A DNA stretch of 64,000 bases from JACKNG01 sp040220855 (lineage in GTDB: Bacteria; Pseudomonadota; Gammaproteobacteria; Ga0077536): contig JAVJVZ010000030.1 in NCBI GenBank assembly GCA_040220855.1, positions 26,156-90,155 on the forward strand, read 5' to 3'. The notes under the pieces were generated by a model. It saw nothing but the letters and a program-made list of their open reading frames with translations, was not told the DNA's origin and made no database searches. The translations under genes and the position numbers were made by a program. Within the stretch, counting starts at the first letter, position 1. Each line of letters begins with the position of its first letter. Below, piece after piece: positions 1 to 9,098 of the stretch.

Positions 1-1184
1 GTGGCTTCCTTGATCAGACCCATGCTCCATGGCGCGACGAAGCCCGCCAGGTTGCCAATCGAGTTGATGAGCGCGATGCCGGCCGCCGCCGCGCCGCCGC
101 CGAGGAATGCCGTGGACAGGCTCCACGATTGCGGCAGTCCGCCGAGGATGCCGCACGCGCCGAGCGTCAGTGCCGCCACTGCGGCGAGTGGCCAGGGTGC
201 GAGCAGTACGCTCAGGCCGAGCCCGACGGCGCCGGCCAGCACCGGGACCGCCGTGTGCCAGCGGCGCTCGCGCGTGCGGTCGGCACGCCGGCCCACCAGC
301 ACCATGGCGACGGTGGCCGCGCCGAACGGGATGGCAGTGACGATGCCGACCGCGCCGAGTGAGCGGTAGCCGAGCTCCTGCACGATGGTCGGCAACCAGA
401 AGTTGAGGCCGTAGAGACCGGTCACGATGCAGAAATAGATCAGGCCCATCAGCCATACGCGCGGCAGGCGCAGACCGTCGACCACGCGTGCGTGCGGCAT
501 GGCGTCCTGCTCGGCGGCGATGTCGGCCGCAATCAGCGCGCGCTCGGCGGGAGACAGCCAGTGCGCGTCGGCGACACGGTCATCGAGGAAGCCCAGCGCG
601 GCCAGGCCCAGTGCGACCGACGGCAGGCCTTCGATGAGGAACAACCACTGCCACCCGGCCCAGCCATTGAAGCCGTCGAGGTGCTGCATGACGAGTGCCG
701 AAAGCGGTGCCCCGATCACCGTCGACACCGCCACCGCGGTGGCGAACAGCGCGGTGACGCGGCCGCGACGCGCGGCCGGGAACCAGAACGTCAGGTAGAG
801 GATCACGCCCGGGAAGAAACCGGCCTCCGCGACGCCGAGCAGGAAACGCAGCAGGTAGAACTGCAACGGCGTCTCGACCAGCATGGTCGCCGCCGAGATC
901 ACGCCCCAGGCAATCATGATGCGCGCGATGGTGCGCCGGGCGCCGAGCTTCAGCATGAGCACGTTGCTCGGCACCTCGAAGATCACGTAGCCCAAGAAGA
1001 AGATGCCCGCGCCGAGCCCGTAGACCGCCTCGCTGAAGTCGAGCGCATCGAGCATGCGCAGCTTGGCAAAGCCGACGTTGACGCGATCGAGGTAGGCGAA
1101 GATGTAGCAGGTGAAGAGAAACGGCAGCAGGCGCCGCGCGACGCGTGCATAGACGCGATCGGCGTCCGGGGCGGCGGCGTGCAT
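1..1184 (-). CDS. MFS transporter, ACS-type (partial, C-terminus off the window)
   Basis: Inner-membrane major facilitator permease, probably importing an organic anion. The visible ~394 residues begin with a short cytosolic arm, then a first membrane segment ending in YLDRVNVGFAK, the hallmark of anion:cation symporter (phthalate/tartrate/glucarate-type) permeases. The segment AEAGFFPGVILYLTFWFP also fits that family. The start is the ATG at 1184, 4 bp after the stop of the FAD-linked oxidase, so the two are almost certainly co-transcribed. The neighbour suggests a 2-hydroxyacid such as lactate or glycolate as substrate, but that is inference from context. The end of the gene lies beyond base 1. 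Confidence 0.88.
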   Translation of the reverse strand, partial: MHAAAPDADRVYARVARRLLPFLFTCYIFAYLDRVNVGFAKLRMLDALDFSEAVYGLGAGIFFLGYVIFEVPSNVLMLKLGARRTIARIMIAWGVISAATMLVETPLQFYLLRFLLGVAEAGFFPGVILYLTFWFPAARRGRVTALFATAVAVSTVIGAPLSALVMQHLDGFNGWAGWQWLFLIEGLPSVALGLAALGFLDDRVADAHWLSPAERALIAADIAAEQDAMPHARVVDGLRLPRVWLMGLIYFCIVTGLYGLNFWLPTIVQELGYRSLGAVGIVTAIPFGAATVAMVLVGRRADRTRERRWHTAVPVLAGAVGLGLSVLLAPWPLAAVAALTLGACGILGGLPQSWSLSTAFLGGGAAAAGIALINSIGNLAGFVAPWSMGLIKEA

Positions 1185-1188
1185 GGTC

Positions 1189-2571
1189 TCAGGCCGCGAA
1201 GATCTTGCCGGGGTTGAGAATGCCCTTGGGATCGAGTGCCTGCTTGACGCGGCGCATCAGCGCGATTTCGTCGCTGCTGCGGCTGAGCGGCAGGTAATCG
1301 CGTTTCTCGGTTCCGATGCCGTGCTCGGCAGAGACCGAGCCGCCGACCGGCGCGAGCGGCTCGTAGACGCACTGGTTGACGGCAGCGTGCGCGTCGGCAC
1401 TGTCGTCGCCGACGTTGATGGCGAAATGGATGTTGCCGTCGCCGACGTGCCCGAGGGTGAAACAATGGTGCTCGGGCCAGCGTGCGGCGAGACGCTGCTT
1501 GACCTCCGTGACGTAGGCCTCCATGTAGCGGATACCGAGGCTGACGTCGTAGAGAAACGCCGGCCCGTAGCGGAAGAACTGGTCGACGGAGTCACGGATG
1601 CGCCAGAGGGCGCGGCGGTCGGTTTCCGATTGGGCGACGGCGGCGTCGGCGAGGAGATCCTCCTCGAGCGCGCGACCCATGATGTCCTCGAACATGGCGG
1701 TGTCCGCGGCGCTGCCGCGCGTGAGCGCTTCCAGCAGCACGTAGACGGGGTAGTCGAGCGGCACCGGCCGCGCGTTGTCGGCCGGCGGCGTGGTGACGAG
1801 CTCGTAGTAGTCGCGCCACATCGCCTCGAACGCGCACAGCGCGCCGCCGAGCTCGCGATCGACGTAGCGCAGGAAGCGCGTGAGCTGTTCGAAGCTGTCG
1901 AAGCCGGCAAGGGCGGTCGATAGCCCGCGCGGCGCTTCGCGCAGGCGTATGACGACGCGGGTGACGATACCGAGGGTGCCCTCGGTGCCGATGAACAGGT
2001 GCTTGAGATCGTACCCGGCGTTGTTCTTGATCATCGTGTTGAGCGAGCTGACCACGGTGCCGTCGGCGAGCACCGCTTCGAGGCCGAGCACGTTGTCGCG
2101 CGTCATGCCGAAGCGGATGACGCGGTTGACGGCGGCGGTGGTGGAGACATTCCCGCCAATCTGGCACGAGCCGCGCGCGCCGAGATCGAGCGGGAACATC
2201 AGTCCGTGCTGCTCGGCGGTCTCCTGCAGGACCTGCAGCGGCACGCCGGCCTGCACGGTCATGGTGCGCCCGACCGGGTCGACCTCCTCGACCGTGTTCA
2301 TGCGCTCGAGCGACAGCACGACGTCGTCCGGGCCCGTGTTGCAGCCCTGCACGAGGCCGGTCAGGCCGCCGTGCGGGATCACCACCTGGCCCTCGGTGTG
2401 GCACAGTGCGAGCACGGCGGCGACTTCCGCTGTGGTGCGTGGACGCACGATGCAGCGCGCCTCGACGGGACGCTGGTACCAGACGTGGATCATGCGCTCG
2501 CTGACGGCGTCGCCGGTCAGCACGCCCGTATCGTCGAGGAGGTCGCGGAGGCGCGCGATGAGGTCGCTCAT
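1189..2571 (-). CDS. FAD-linked oxidase, D-lactate dehydrogenase/GlcD type
   Basis: FAD-dependent 2-hydroxyacid dehydrogenase of the GlcD / D-lactate dehydrogenase (cytochrome) family, 460 aa, the usual size. The N-terminal FAD-binding PCMH domain shows VVIPHGGLTGLVQG and the stretch GSCQIGGNVSTTAAVNRVIRFGMTRDN read in two parts. The C-terminal FAD-oxidase domain ends with SAEHGIGTEKRDYLPL and DPKGILNPGKIF, both family signatures (active-site His region). I chose the ATG at 2571 (MSDLIARLRDLL) because residues further upstream look non-coding and run into the operator-like repeats. It sits directly upstream of an ACS-type permease, suggesting uptake and oxidation of a hydroxyacid. Exact substrate (D-lactate, glycolate or D-2-hydroxyglutarate) cannot be told. 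Confidence 0.9.
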   Translation of the reverse strand: MSDLIARLRDLLDDTGVLTGDAVSERMIHVWYQRPVEARCIVRPRTTAEVAAVLALCHTEGQVVIPHGGLTGLVQGCNTGPDDVVLSLERMNTVEEVDPVGRTMTVQAGVPLQVLQETAEQHGLMFPLDLGARGSCQIGGNVSTTAAVNRVIRFGMTRDNVLGLEAVLADGTVVSSLNTMIKNNAGYDLKHLFIGTEGTLGIVTRVVIRLREAPRGLSTALAGFDSFEQLTRFLRYVDRELGGALCAFEAMWRDYYELVTTPPADNARPVPLDYPVYVLLEALTRGSAADTAMFEDIMGRALEEDLLADAAVAQSETDRRALWRIRDSVDQFFRYGPAFLYDVSLGIRYMEAYVTEVKQRLAARWPEHHCFTLGHVGDGNIHFAINVGDDSADAHAAVNQCVYEPLAPVGGSVSAEHGIGTEKRDYLPLSRSSDEIALMRRVKQALDPKGILNPGKIFAA

Positions 2572-2656
2572 GGGCTGCTCGCTGTGGTGGCCTGCGGGGT
2601 GCCGATTATACGGGTGTGCGGCGGCGTTGACGGCGAGGCGGGCGCGGTGCAGGGTA

Positions 2657-2720
2657 GAACCGGTCTCAAAGTTGTCCGTGGTTGCGTTGGCGCAGCCGTG
2701 AATGATGTTGAGACCGGTTC
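2657..2720. promoter_or_regulatory. Pair of inverted operator-like sites
   Basis: GAACCGGTCTCAA at 2657-2669 is repeated as its exact reverse complement TTGAGACCGGTTC at 2708-2720. Each copy is itself an imperfect palindrome around ACCGGT (TGAGACCGGTTCCA for the second), which resembles LacI-family operators. Centres are 54 bp apart, about five helical turns. They lie between the divergent oxidase/permease unit (start 2571) and the FIST gene (start 2754). The repressor is not in the window; LacI-type binding is inference. Confidence 0.5.
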
Positions 2721-2753
2721 CAGTCACATACCAACCGGGTCGGGAGCAGCAGC

Positions 2754-3944
2754 ATGAAATGGGCGTCCGCGGTCAGCCGCGCCGGCGATGCCGACGCCGC
2801 CATCGAGGAACTCGCCGCCAGCGTCGGTACGAGCCTCGCAGCGCCCCCGCACCTCGTATTCCTGTTTGCCTCGGGGCATCACCGCATCGCCTTCGACCGC
2901 CTCGGTCGCGGCCTGCGCGCGCGCCTCGGCGGCGCACGCGTGGTCGGCTGCTCCGCCACCGGCGTCATCGGGGGTGCGCAGGAGGTCGAGCAGGAGCCGG
3001 CCATCGCCATTACCGCCGCGTGCCTGCCGGACGTCGCCATCGACTGCTGGCGGGTCGAGGCCGACGACCTGCGTCCCGGCACCGCCCACAGCGAGCGGCT
3101 CGCGCGCCTCGCCGCCTCGCGCGCGGGTCCGGCACAGCTGCTGGTGCTCGCCGACCCGTTCTCGTTCCCCACCGAACGCCTGCTGCGCGCGCTCGAGCAC
3201 GCCTTCGACGCGAGCGTAGTCTGTGGCGGGCTCGCCAGCGGCGGCGGGGCGCCCGGCGAGTGCGCGCTCTTCCTCGACGAGCGCCTGTGCTACACGGGCG
3301 CCCTCGTACTCGCGCTCGACGGAGACATCGAGATGCTGACGGCGGTTGCACAGGGCTGTCGCCCGATCGGCGAGCCGCTGTTCGTTTCAGCCTGTGACGG
3401 CAACAAGCTGGTCACCCTCGACGGCCGTCGGCCGTGGGACGTGCTCAACGATCTCTTTGCCGCGGCGAGCGCGCACGACCGCGAGCTGATGCAGCATTCG
3501 CTGTTCCTCGGGCTTGCCATGCGTGCGGGCGAGACGCGCTACGGACAGGGTGATTTCCTCATTCGCAACGTGCTCGGCGGCGATGCCGACAGTGGCGCGC
3601 TGCGGGTCGGCGCCAACCTGCACGAGAACCAGGTCGTGCAGTTTCACCTGCGCGACGCCAACACCTCGGCGGAGGATCTCGAGCGCACCCTCGCCGGTCT
3701 CGCCACGGCGCTCGGTCCGGCGCCGGCGGCGGGCGGCCTGCTGTTCTCCTGCACCGGACGCGGCGCCGGGCTCTACGGCATCGCCGGTCACGACTCGGCC
3801 GCATTGCATGCCGCGCTGGGCGCGCTGCCGCTGGGCGGGTTCTTCTGCAACGGCGAGATCGGCCAGGTCGCGGGGATCCCCTTCGTGCACGGTTATACCA
3901 GCGCCGTCGCGGTATTCCGCCCGCGCAGCACGACACCCGCCTGA
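2754..3944 (+). CDS. FIST-domain signal transduction protein
   Basis: A 396-aa soluble protein with the FIST_N plus FIST_C layout, thought to be a small-ligand (possibly amino-acid) sensory module. The N-terminal half contains VVGCSATGVIGG, the typical FIST_N glycine-rich motif. The C-terminal half contains GGLLFSCTGRGAGLYG and GGFFCNGEIGQVAGIPFVHGYTS (in part), characteristic of FIST_C. The start is the ATG at 2754 with GGAG about 8 bp upstream. No kinase, GGDEF or methyl-accepting domain is fused, and no two-component gene is adjacent, so its output is unclear. It is divergent from the oxidase/permease unit and shares the operator-like intergenic region. Confidence 0.88.
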   Translation: MKWASAVSRAGDADAAIEELAASVGTSLAAPPHLVFLFASGHHRIAFDRLGRGLRARLGGARVVGCSATGVIGGAQEVEQEPAIAITAACLPDVAIDCWRVEADDLRPGTAHSERLARLAASRAGPAQLLVLADPFSFPTERLLRALEHAFDASVVCGGLASGGGAPGECALFLDERLCYTGALVLALDGDIEMLTAVAQGCRPIGEPLFVSACDGNKLVTLDGRRPWDVLNDLFAAASAHDRELMQHSLFLGLAMRAGETRYGQGDFLIRNVLGGDADSGALRVGANLHENQVVQFHLRDANTSAEDLERTLAGLATALGPAPAAGGLLFSCTGRGAGLYGIAGHDSAALHAALGALPLGGFFCNGEIGQVAGIPFVHGYTSAVAVFRPRSTTPA

Positions 3945-4152
3945 GCCTGCGCGGAACCGTGCAGCCCCCGCGCGGTCGATGCGTCAAGGACGATTGAAAA
4001 GTGAGCGAGGATGGCCGGAGGCCGTACGCGCGTCGTTCGGTAAGCCGCGTACAGGGACGGTGAACGAGCACCGCAGATCGGCATGCAACAGCGTATGCGT
4101 ACCGCGCAGCGACTTCTGCAAGCGCCCTCGAGCCGTCTCGCCTGGAGAACAC

Positions 4153-4638
4153 ATGGTCCGTTTACAACGCCTGGGCACGTGGTGCGTGCTGCTGCTTGCA
4201 ACGCTCGGGGTGGTGGCGTGGCCGGCGGCATTCGCTCGCGCTGCCGCCGAGCGCGCAGCAGCCTCGCCGACGGCCTGGCTCGACGGCGAGTGGCGTCGCA
4301 CCGGTGAGCGCATGCGCTGCCTGTCGCTGGCGCGCATCCGCGCCACGCGCGTACTCGACGAACGCCACATCCTGTTCCGCGTCGGCGCCGGCACCTGGTA
4401 TCTCAATGCCCTGCCGCGCGACTGTCACGCGCTCGATCGCCACGATGCACTGTGGCTCGACACGCGCACGCCACGCCTGTGCGATCTCGACTGGGTACGC
4501 GTAATCGAGCCGCCCGCGGGCATCGCGCCGCGTGGGCCGGCGTGCGGTCTCGGCGTCTTCGAGCGGGTCGAGCGAGACGACGATGGCACGGGGGCGACTC
4601 CGGCGCGCCATACGGAGCACGGGGAGGGCGATCGCTGA
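4153..4638 (+). CDS. Small secreted DUF6491-like protein
   Basis: A 161-aa protein with a cleavable-looking signal peptide (hydrophobic LGTWCVLLLATLGVVAWPAA, then AFARA). The mature part has a Cys/hydrophobic pattern: RCLSLARIRATRV, a stretch with YLNALPRDCHAL, then PRLCDLDWVRV and GPACGLGVFERV. That layout of four conserved cysteines with N-x-L and LCxxD fits the DUF6491 family of small proteobacterial envelope proteins of unknown role. The start is the ATG at 4153 with GGAGA 6 bp upstream. The 208 bp before it (3945-4152) holds no gene I can support. It precedes the RND efflux genes but the 99-bp gap does not prove co-transcription. Confidence 0.65.
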   Translation: MVRLQRLGTWCVLLLATLGVVAWPAAFARAAAERAAASPTAWLDGEWRRTGERMRCLSLARIRATRVLDERHILFRVGAGTWYLNALPRDCHALDRHDALWLDTRTPRLCDLDWVRVIEPPAGIAPRGPACGLGVFERVERDDDGTGATPARHTEHGEGDR

Positions 4639-4737
4639 GCCGACCACGCGGTTGACGCCTTCCGCGGTCGCGGCGCATCCATGTGGCTTCGCGTCGCGCG
4701 GAATTCGCACCGGATGGATCCGCTATAGTCCCGTCGC

Positions 4738-5820
4738 ATGCTCATCCCGCCCGCCATCCGCCGCGCTGCACAGCTGGTCATCCTGTTTGCCGCGCTTGCA
4801 GTGGTGGCAGCCACGGCGGCGCAGGCGCCGCCGGTCGTCACGGCAGCGGTCGAACGTCGTCCCATCGTGCACGCCGTGCGCGTGACCGGCAGCGTCGTCT
4901 CGCCACGGGTCGCGCGGCTGTCGGCGGAGGTCGCGGGGCAGGTCGAAACCCTGCACGTCGAGCTCGGCGACCGCGTCGATGCCGGCGCCGCCCTGGTCAC
5001 GCTCGACGCCGAACTCGCACGTATCGCGCTCGATGCCGCGCGTGCGGCGACGCGCGAGGCGCAGGCCGCACTCGACGATGCCGAGCGTCGCCTCGCCGAG
5101 GCCGAGCGCCTGAGCGCCGAGCTCACCATTGCCGAGACCGAGTTGCGTGCAAGGCGTGCGGAGGTTGCCATGGACGCCGCCACGCTCGAGGTACGCCGCG
5201 CCGGTGAGCAGCGCGAGGCGGCGCTGCTCGCGCGCCATACGCTGGTGGCACCGTTCGCCGGCGCGGTCAGCCTGCGCATGACGCAGGCCGGCGAATGGCT
5301 GACACCGGGTGCGCCCGTCATCGAACTGACTGCGACCGACGCCCTGCGCATCGATTTCGAGGTGCCTCAGGAACTCTACCCACGTATCGGACCGGCGCTG
5401 CCGCTCAGCGTCGAGCTCGACGCCCGGCCCGGCGAGGAACTGGCGGCGCGCGTCATCGCCAGCGTGCCGCGCAGCGACGCGCAGTCGCGTACGTTCCTGC
5501 TGCTGACACGGCTCGAGGACGCGGATGTGCCGATCATCCCCGGCATGTCCGCGCGTGCGCTGCTGCGTCTCGCCGCCGGCCGTGACGGCCTGACGGTGCC
5601 GCGCGACGCCCTGCTGCGCTACCCGGACGGGCGCGTGACGGTGTGGGTGGTGACCACGGATTCCGACGGCACTGCACGGGCAGCGGAGCGGCGTGTCGAG
5701 GTGGGGCGCGCCTTCGATGGGCTGGTCGAGGTGACCAGCGGGCTCGCGGGCGACGAGCACGTGGTGGTACGCGGTAACGAGGGTCTCGTCGAAGGCCAGG
5801 CCGTGGCACCCGCGCAATGA
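4738..5820 (+). CDS. RND efflux periplasmic adaptor (HlyD/MFP family)
   Basis: Periplasmic adaptor subunit of a tripartite RND efflux pump, 360 aa. It has an N-terminal signal/anchor (LVILFAALAVVAATAAQA) and no lipobox. A biotinyl-lipoyl half motif follows (VARLSAEVAGQVETLHVELGD in part), then an alpha-helical hairpin rich in Ala/Glu/Arg at about residues 95-150, then the second lipoyl half (ARHTLVAPFAGAVSLR), a beta-barrel and membrane-proximal domain. It lies 43 bp upstream of the RND permease. No TolC-like outer-membrane channel is adjacent, so one must be borrowed from elsewhere. Confidence 0.9.
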   Translation: MLIPPAIRRAAQLVILFAALAVVAATAAQAPPVVTAAVERRPIVHAVRVTGSVVSPRVARLSAEVAGQVETLHVELGDRVDAGAALVTLDAELARIALDAARAATREAQAALDDAERRLAEAERLSAELTIAETELRARRAEVAMDAATLEVRRAGEQREAALLARHTLVAPFAGAVSLRMTQAGEWLTPGAPVIELTATDALRIDFEVPQELYPRIGPALPLSVELDARPGEELAARVIASVPRSDAQSRTFLLLTRLEDADVPIIPGMSARALLRLAAGRDGLTVPRDALLRYPDGRVTVWVVTTDSDGTARAAERRVEVGRAFDGLVEVTSGLAGDEHVVVRGNEGLVEGQAVAPAQ

Positions 5821-5863
5821 CTGCCACGCACGCGTCGCGCGTGGCGCCGCTGCAGCGCCGCTG

Positions 5864-8800
5864 ATGTTCGCCTGGCTGGTCCGCAACGGCATCCTGGTCA
5901 CGGTGGCGACCTTGATCGTCACCGTGCTCGGCATTGCCGCCGCGCTGCGCATCCCGGTGCAGATGATCCCCGATCTCGAGGTACGCACGATCACCGTGCG
6001 CACCGAGTGGCCGAGCGCCACGCCGCAGGACATCGAGCAGGAGATCCTCATCGAGCAGGAGAAGTACCTGCGCACGGTGCCGAGCCTCGCACGCCTGATC
6101 GCAGTGGCGGAGAGCGGACGCGCCGAGATCGAGCTCGAGTTCCCCTTCGGCATCGACGTCACCGAGACGCTCATCCGCGTCAACAACGCGCTCAGCCAGG
6201 TGCCCGGCTACCCCGAGAACGTCGACCAGCCCCGCATCTACGCCGCCGCCTTCTCGGCCAACTCCTTCATGTATTTCCGCATTGCGCCGCTCCCGGGCAA
6301 CCCGCGCATGCTCGACATGGACATGATGCGCGACTTCATCGAGGACCAGGTGCGTACGCGCATGGAGACCGTGCCGGGTGTCTCACAGGTCGACGTGCGC
6401 GGCGGCGCCGAGCGCCAGGTGCGCGTCCTGCTCGACGCGGCGCGACTCGCCGAGCGTCGCCTCACCGTGGCCGACGTGCGCGAAGCGCTGCGCGCGCGCA
6501 ACCGCGACGTCTCGGGCGGTGAGATCGAAAGCGGCAAGCGGCGTTACCTGTTGCGCACGATCGGCCGCTTCGAGAACGTCGCGGCGCTGGAAGACCTCAT
6601 CCTGCGGCGCCGTGGCGACGCCGTGACCACGCTCGGCGAAGTGGCGCGCGTGGTGCTCGATCACCGCGAGGTGCGCGATCACTCGTTCGTCAACGGTGCG
6701 CCCGTCATCCAGCTCGCGGTGCAGCGCGAGCAGGGCTCGAACGTGATCGCCATCAAGCGCGCCATGATGGCCGAGGTCGACGCGATTAACGCCGAGGTGC
6801 TCGAGCCCGCCGGCATGCGGCTCGACCTCACTTCCGACGACGTGCGCTACGTCGAGGCCTCGGTGTTCAACGTGTGGAAGAATCTCGCCATCGGTGCAGT
6901 CCTCGCCACGCTCGTCATGTTCGCGTTCCTGCGCTCGGTGCGCGCCACCACGGTTGGTGTGCTGGGTATCCCGATCTGCACCATCGCCGCTTTCATCGGC
7001 CTGCTCGCGACCGGCCGCACCATCAACGTCATTTCGCTCGCCGGCGTCGCGTTCGCCATCGGCATGACGCTCGACAACGCCATCGTCGTGCTCGAGAGCA
7101 TCGAGCTGGAGCGGCGGCGCGGGCTCGGGCGCATTGCGGCAGCAGTGGCCGGTGTCCAGCGCGTGTGGCCGGCGGTGCTTGCTTCGACGCTGACCACCAT
7201 CATGGTGTTCGTTCCCATCGTGTTCATCGCCGAGGAGGCCGGTCAGCTCTACTCGGACATCGCCATCGCGGTAACGGCCTCGATCCTGGTTTCGATGCTG
7301 GTCGCCATCACCGTCGTTCCGACGGCGAGTGCACGGCTCGGCATCGGCGCTGCGCCGCGCGCCGATGGCCGCCTGCGCAGCTGCGTACTGGCCGGCGTTG
7401 GCTGGCTCATCGACGGCCGCCTGCGTCGCGCGCTGACCTTGCTCGCGGTCGCTGCTACCAGCGCCGCCATCGTGGTCGTCCTTACGCCGCCGGCGGAGTA
7501 CCTGCCGGAGGGGGAGGAACCCAAGGCGTTCGCGACGATGAACGCGCCGCCGGGCTACAACCTTGCAACGATGTCGCGGGTGGCGGAGGCGGTACAGGAC
7601 TACTTCCTGCCGTTCGTCGATGCCGATCCGGCGCGCTTCGACACCGGCGAGCTCGCGGTGCCGCCGCTGCGCTACGTCAACCTGCGCGTCGCCGCACAGC
7701 AGCTGCGCATCGTCGCCGAACCCGTCGACCCGGCGCACATCCTGCCCCTGATGGACGCGCTGGCCGCGCATTTCGAGGGCTACGCCGGCATGCGCGCGTT
7801 CGTTTCGCGTGGCTCCATCATCACCAGCAATGACGCGGGCACGCGCAGCATCGACCTCGATATCTCCGGGGCGCGCCTGAGCGCCATCTACGCGGTCGCC
7901 GCGGCGGCCTATCGACGTGCGCGCGAGGTATTCGACAACCCGCGTATCCAGGCGGAGCCGCCGACCTTGTCGCTGTCGCAGCCGCTGGTCGAGGTGCAGC
8001 CGGACTGGCGCCGCGCGGCCGAGCTCGGTCTGGACGTCACCGATCTGGGGCTGGCGGTCGCCGCGCTGACCGACGGCGCCTACGTCGACGAGTTCTTTCT
8101 CGGTGACGACAAGATAGACATCTTCCTCTACAGCGAACACGGCGGCACCGTCGACGTCGACGCCCTGGACAGCCTCCTGATCTACGCGCCGGGCGGCAGC
8201 GCGGTGCCGCTATCCTCGCTGGCACGTGTCGTCGAGACGGTCGACACCAGCATCGTGCGGCGCGTCAACGGACAGCGAACCGTGACCCTGCACATCATCC
8301 CGCCGCCCGCGATCGCGCTCGAGAGCGGCGTCGACATCGTTCGTCGCGAGGTGGTCGGGCACCTGCGCGCGGCCGGGGACATTCCCGCCGACGTCGGCAC
8401 CGACATCTCCGGTGCCGCCGACCAGCTCGACGCCACGCGCGCCGCGCTCGCCGACAACTACGTCGTCGCGCTCATCATCGTGTACCTGCTGCTCGCCGCG
8501 ATCTTCGGCCACTGGGGTTACCCGCTGCTGATCATGACGACCATCCCGCTCGGCATCGCCGGCGGCATCGCGGGCCTGGCACTGCTCAATGCCGGCGGTG
8601 CCGCGCTGCCGCTGCTCGGTTTACCCGCCGTGCAGCAGCCGTTCGACATGATCTCCATGCTCGGCTTCCTGATCCTGATGGGCACCGTCGTCAACAATCC
8701 CATCCTGGTCGTGCATCGCGCCGTCGCCAACGTGCGCGAAGAAGGCCTCGCGCCGGACGCCGCGGTACGCGAGGCGGTGGAATCGCGCCTGCGCCCGATC

Positions 8801-9010
8801 GCGATGTCGACGGTAACCACCGTGTGCGGCCTCGCACCGCTGGTGTTCCTGCCCGGCGCCGGCTCGGAGCTCTATCGCGGCGTCGGCGCGATCGTGCTGT
8901 TCGGCCTCGTCGGCACCGCACTCGTCACGCTGACCTTCCTGCCCGCAGCCACGGTCGCGGTGCTGCGCTTCGGCGAGCACCGTGCCGGGAAGCGAGGCGC
9001 GCCGGGCTGA
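5864..9010 (+). CDS. RND multidrug efflux permease, HAE1-like
   Basis: Inner-membrane proton-driven efflux pump of the AcrB/HAE1 superfamily, 1048 aa, the normal length. The first membrane segment starts at the N-terminus (MFAWLVRNGILVTVATLIV). Two large periplasmic loops follow, and TM4 carries the proton-relay motif GMTLDNAIVVLESIE with one Asp, as in many HAE1 pumps where the second Asp is Asn. The second membrane bundle contains MLGFLILMGTVVNNPILVVH and RLRPIAMSTVTTVCGL. It is coupled to the upstream adaptor. Substrate cannot be predicted. Confidence 0.93.
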   Translation: MFAWLVRNGILVTVATLIVTVLGIAAALRIPVQMIPDLEVRTITVRTEWPSATPQDIEQEILIEQEKYLRTVPSLARLIAVAESGRAEIELEFPFGIDVTETLIRVNNALSQVPGYPENVDQPRIYAAAFSANSFMYFRIAPLPGNPRMLDMDMMRDFIEDQVRTRMETVPGVSQVDVRGGAERQVRVLLDAARLAERRLTVADVREALRARNRDVSGGEIESGKRRYLLRTIGRFENVAALEDLILRRRGDAVTTLGEVARVVLDHREVRDHSFVNGAPVIQLAVQREQGSNVIAIKRAMMAEVDAINAEVLEPAGMRLDLTSDDVRYVEASVFNVWKNLAIGAVLATLVMFAFLRSVRATTVGVLGIPICTIAAFIGLLATGRTINVISLAGVAFAIGMTLDNAIVVLESIELERRRGLGRIAAAVAGVQRVWPAVLASTLTTIMVFVPIVFIAEEAGQLYSDIAIAVTASILVSMLVAITVVPTASARLGIGAAPRADGRLRSCVLAGVGWLIDGRLRRALTLLAVAATSAAIVVVLTPPAEYLPEGEEPKAFATMNAPPGYNLATMSRVAEAVQDYFLPFVDADPARFDTGELAVPPLRYVNLRVAAQQLRIVAEPVDPAHILPLMDALAAHFEGYAGMRAFVSRGSIITSNDAGTRSIDLDISGARLSAIYAVAAAAYRRAREVFDNPRIQAEPPTLSLSQPLVEVQPDWRRAAELGLDVTDLGLAVAALTDGAYVDEFFLGDDKIDIFLYSEHGGTVDVDALDSLLIYAPGGSAVPLSSLARVVETVDTSIVRRVNGQRTVTLHIIPPPAIALESGVDIVRREVVGHLRAAGDIPADVGTDISGAADQLDATRAALADNYVVALIIVYLLLAAIFGHWGYPLLIMTTIPLGIAGGIAGLALLNAGGAALPLLGLPAVQQPFDMISMLGFLILMGTVVNNPILVVHRAVANVREEGLAPDAAVREAVESRLRPIAMSTVTTVCGLAPLVFLPGAGSELYRGVGAIVLFGLVGTALVTLTFLPAATVAVLRFGEHRAGKRGAPG

Positions 9011-9098
9011 GCAGCGCAGTCTGCTGGCGCGTAAATGAGCAGCGCAGCCGCGTACGCAACGCCGCCAACGGTATCCGCAGTAGCTTCTCGTCGTCCTG

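Noticed and set aside
6383..8140. Long open frame antisense to the RND pump (585 codons)
   Set aside because: It is Arg/His/Asp-rich, has no recognisable domain and lies entirely opposite a well-conserved transporter; this is the usual GC-rich shadow frame. Many similar frames across the window were left out.
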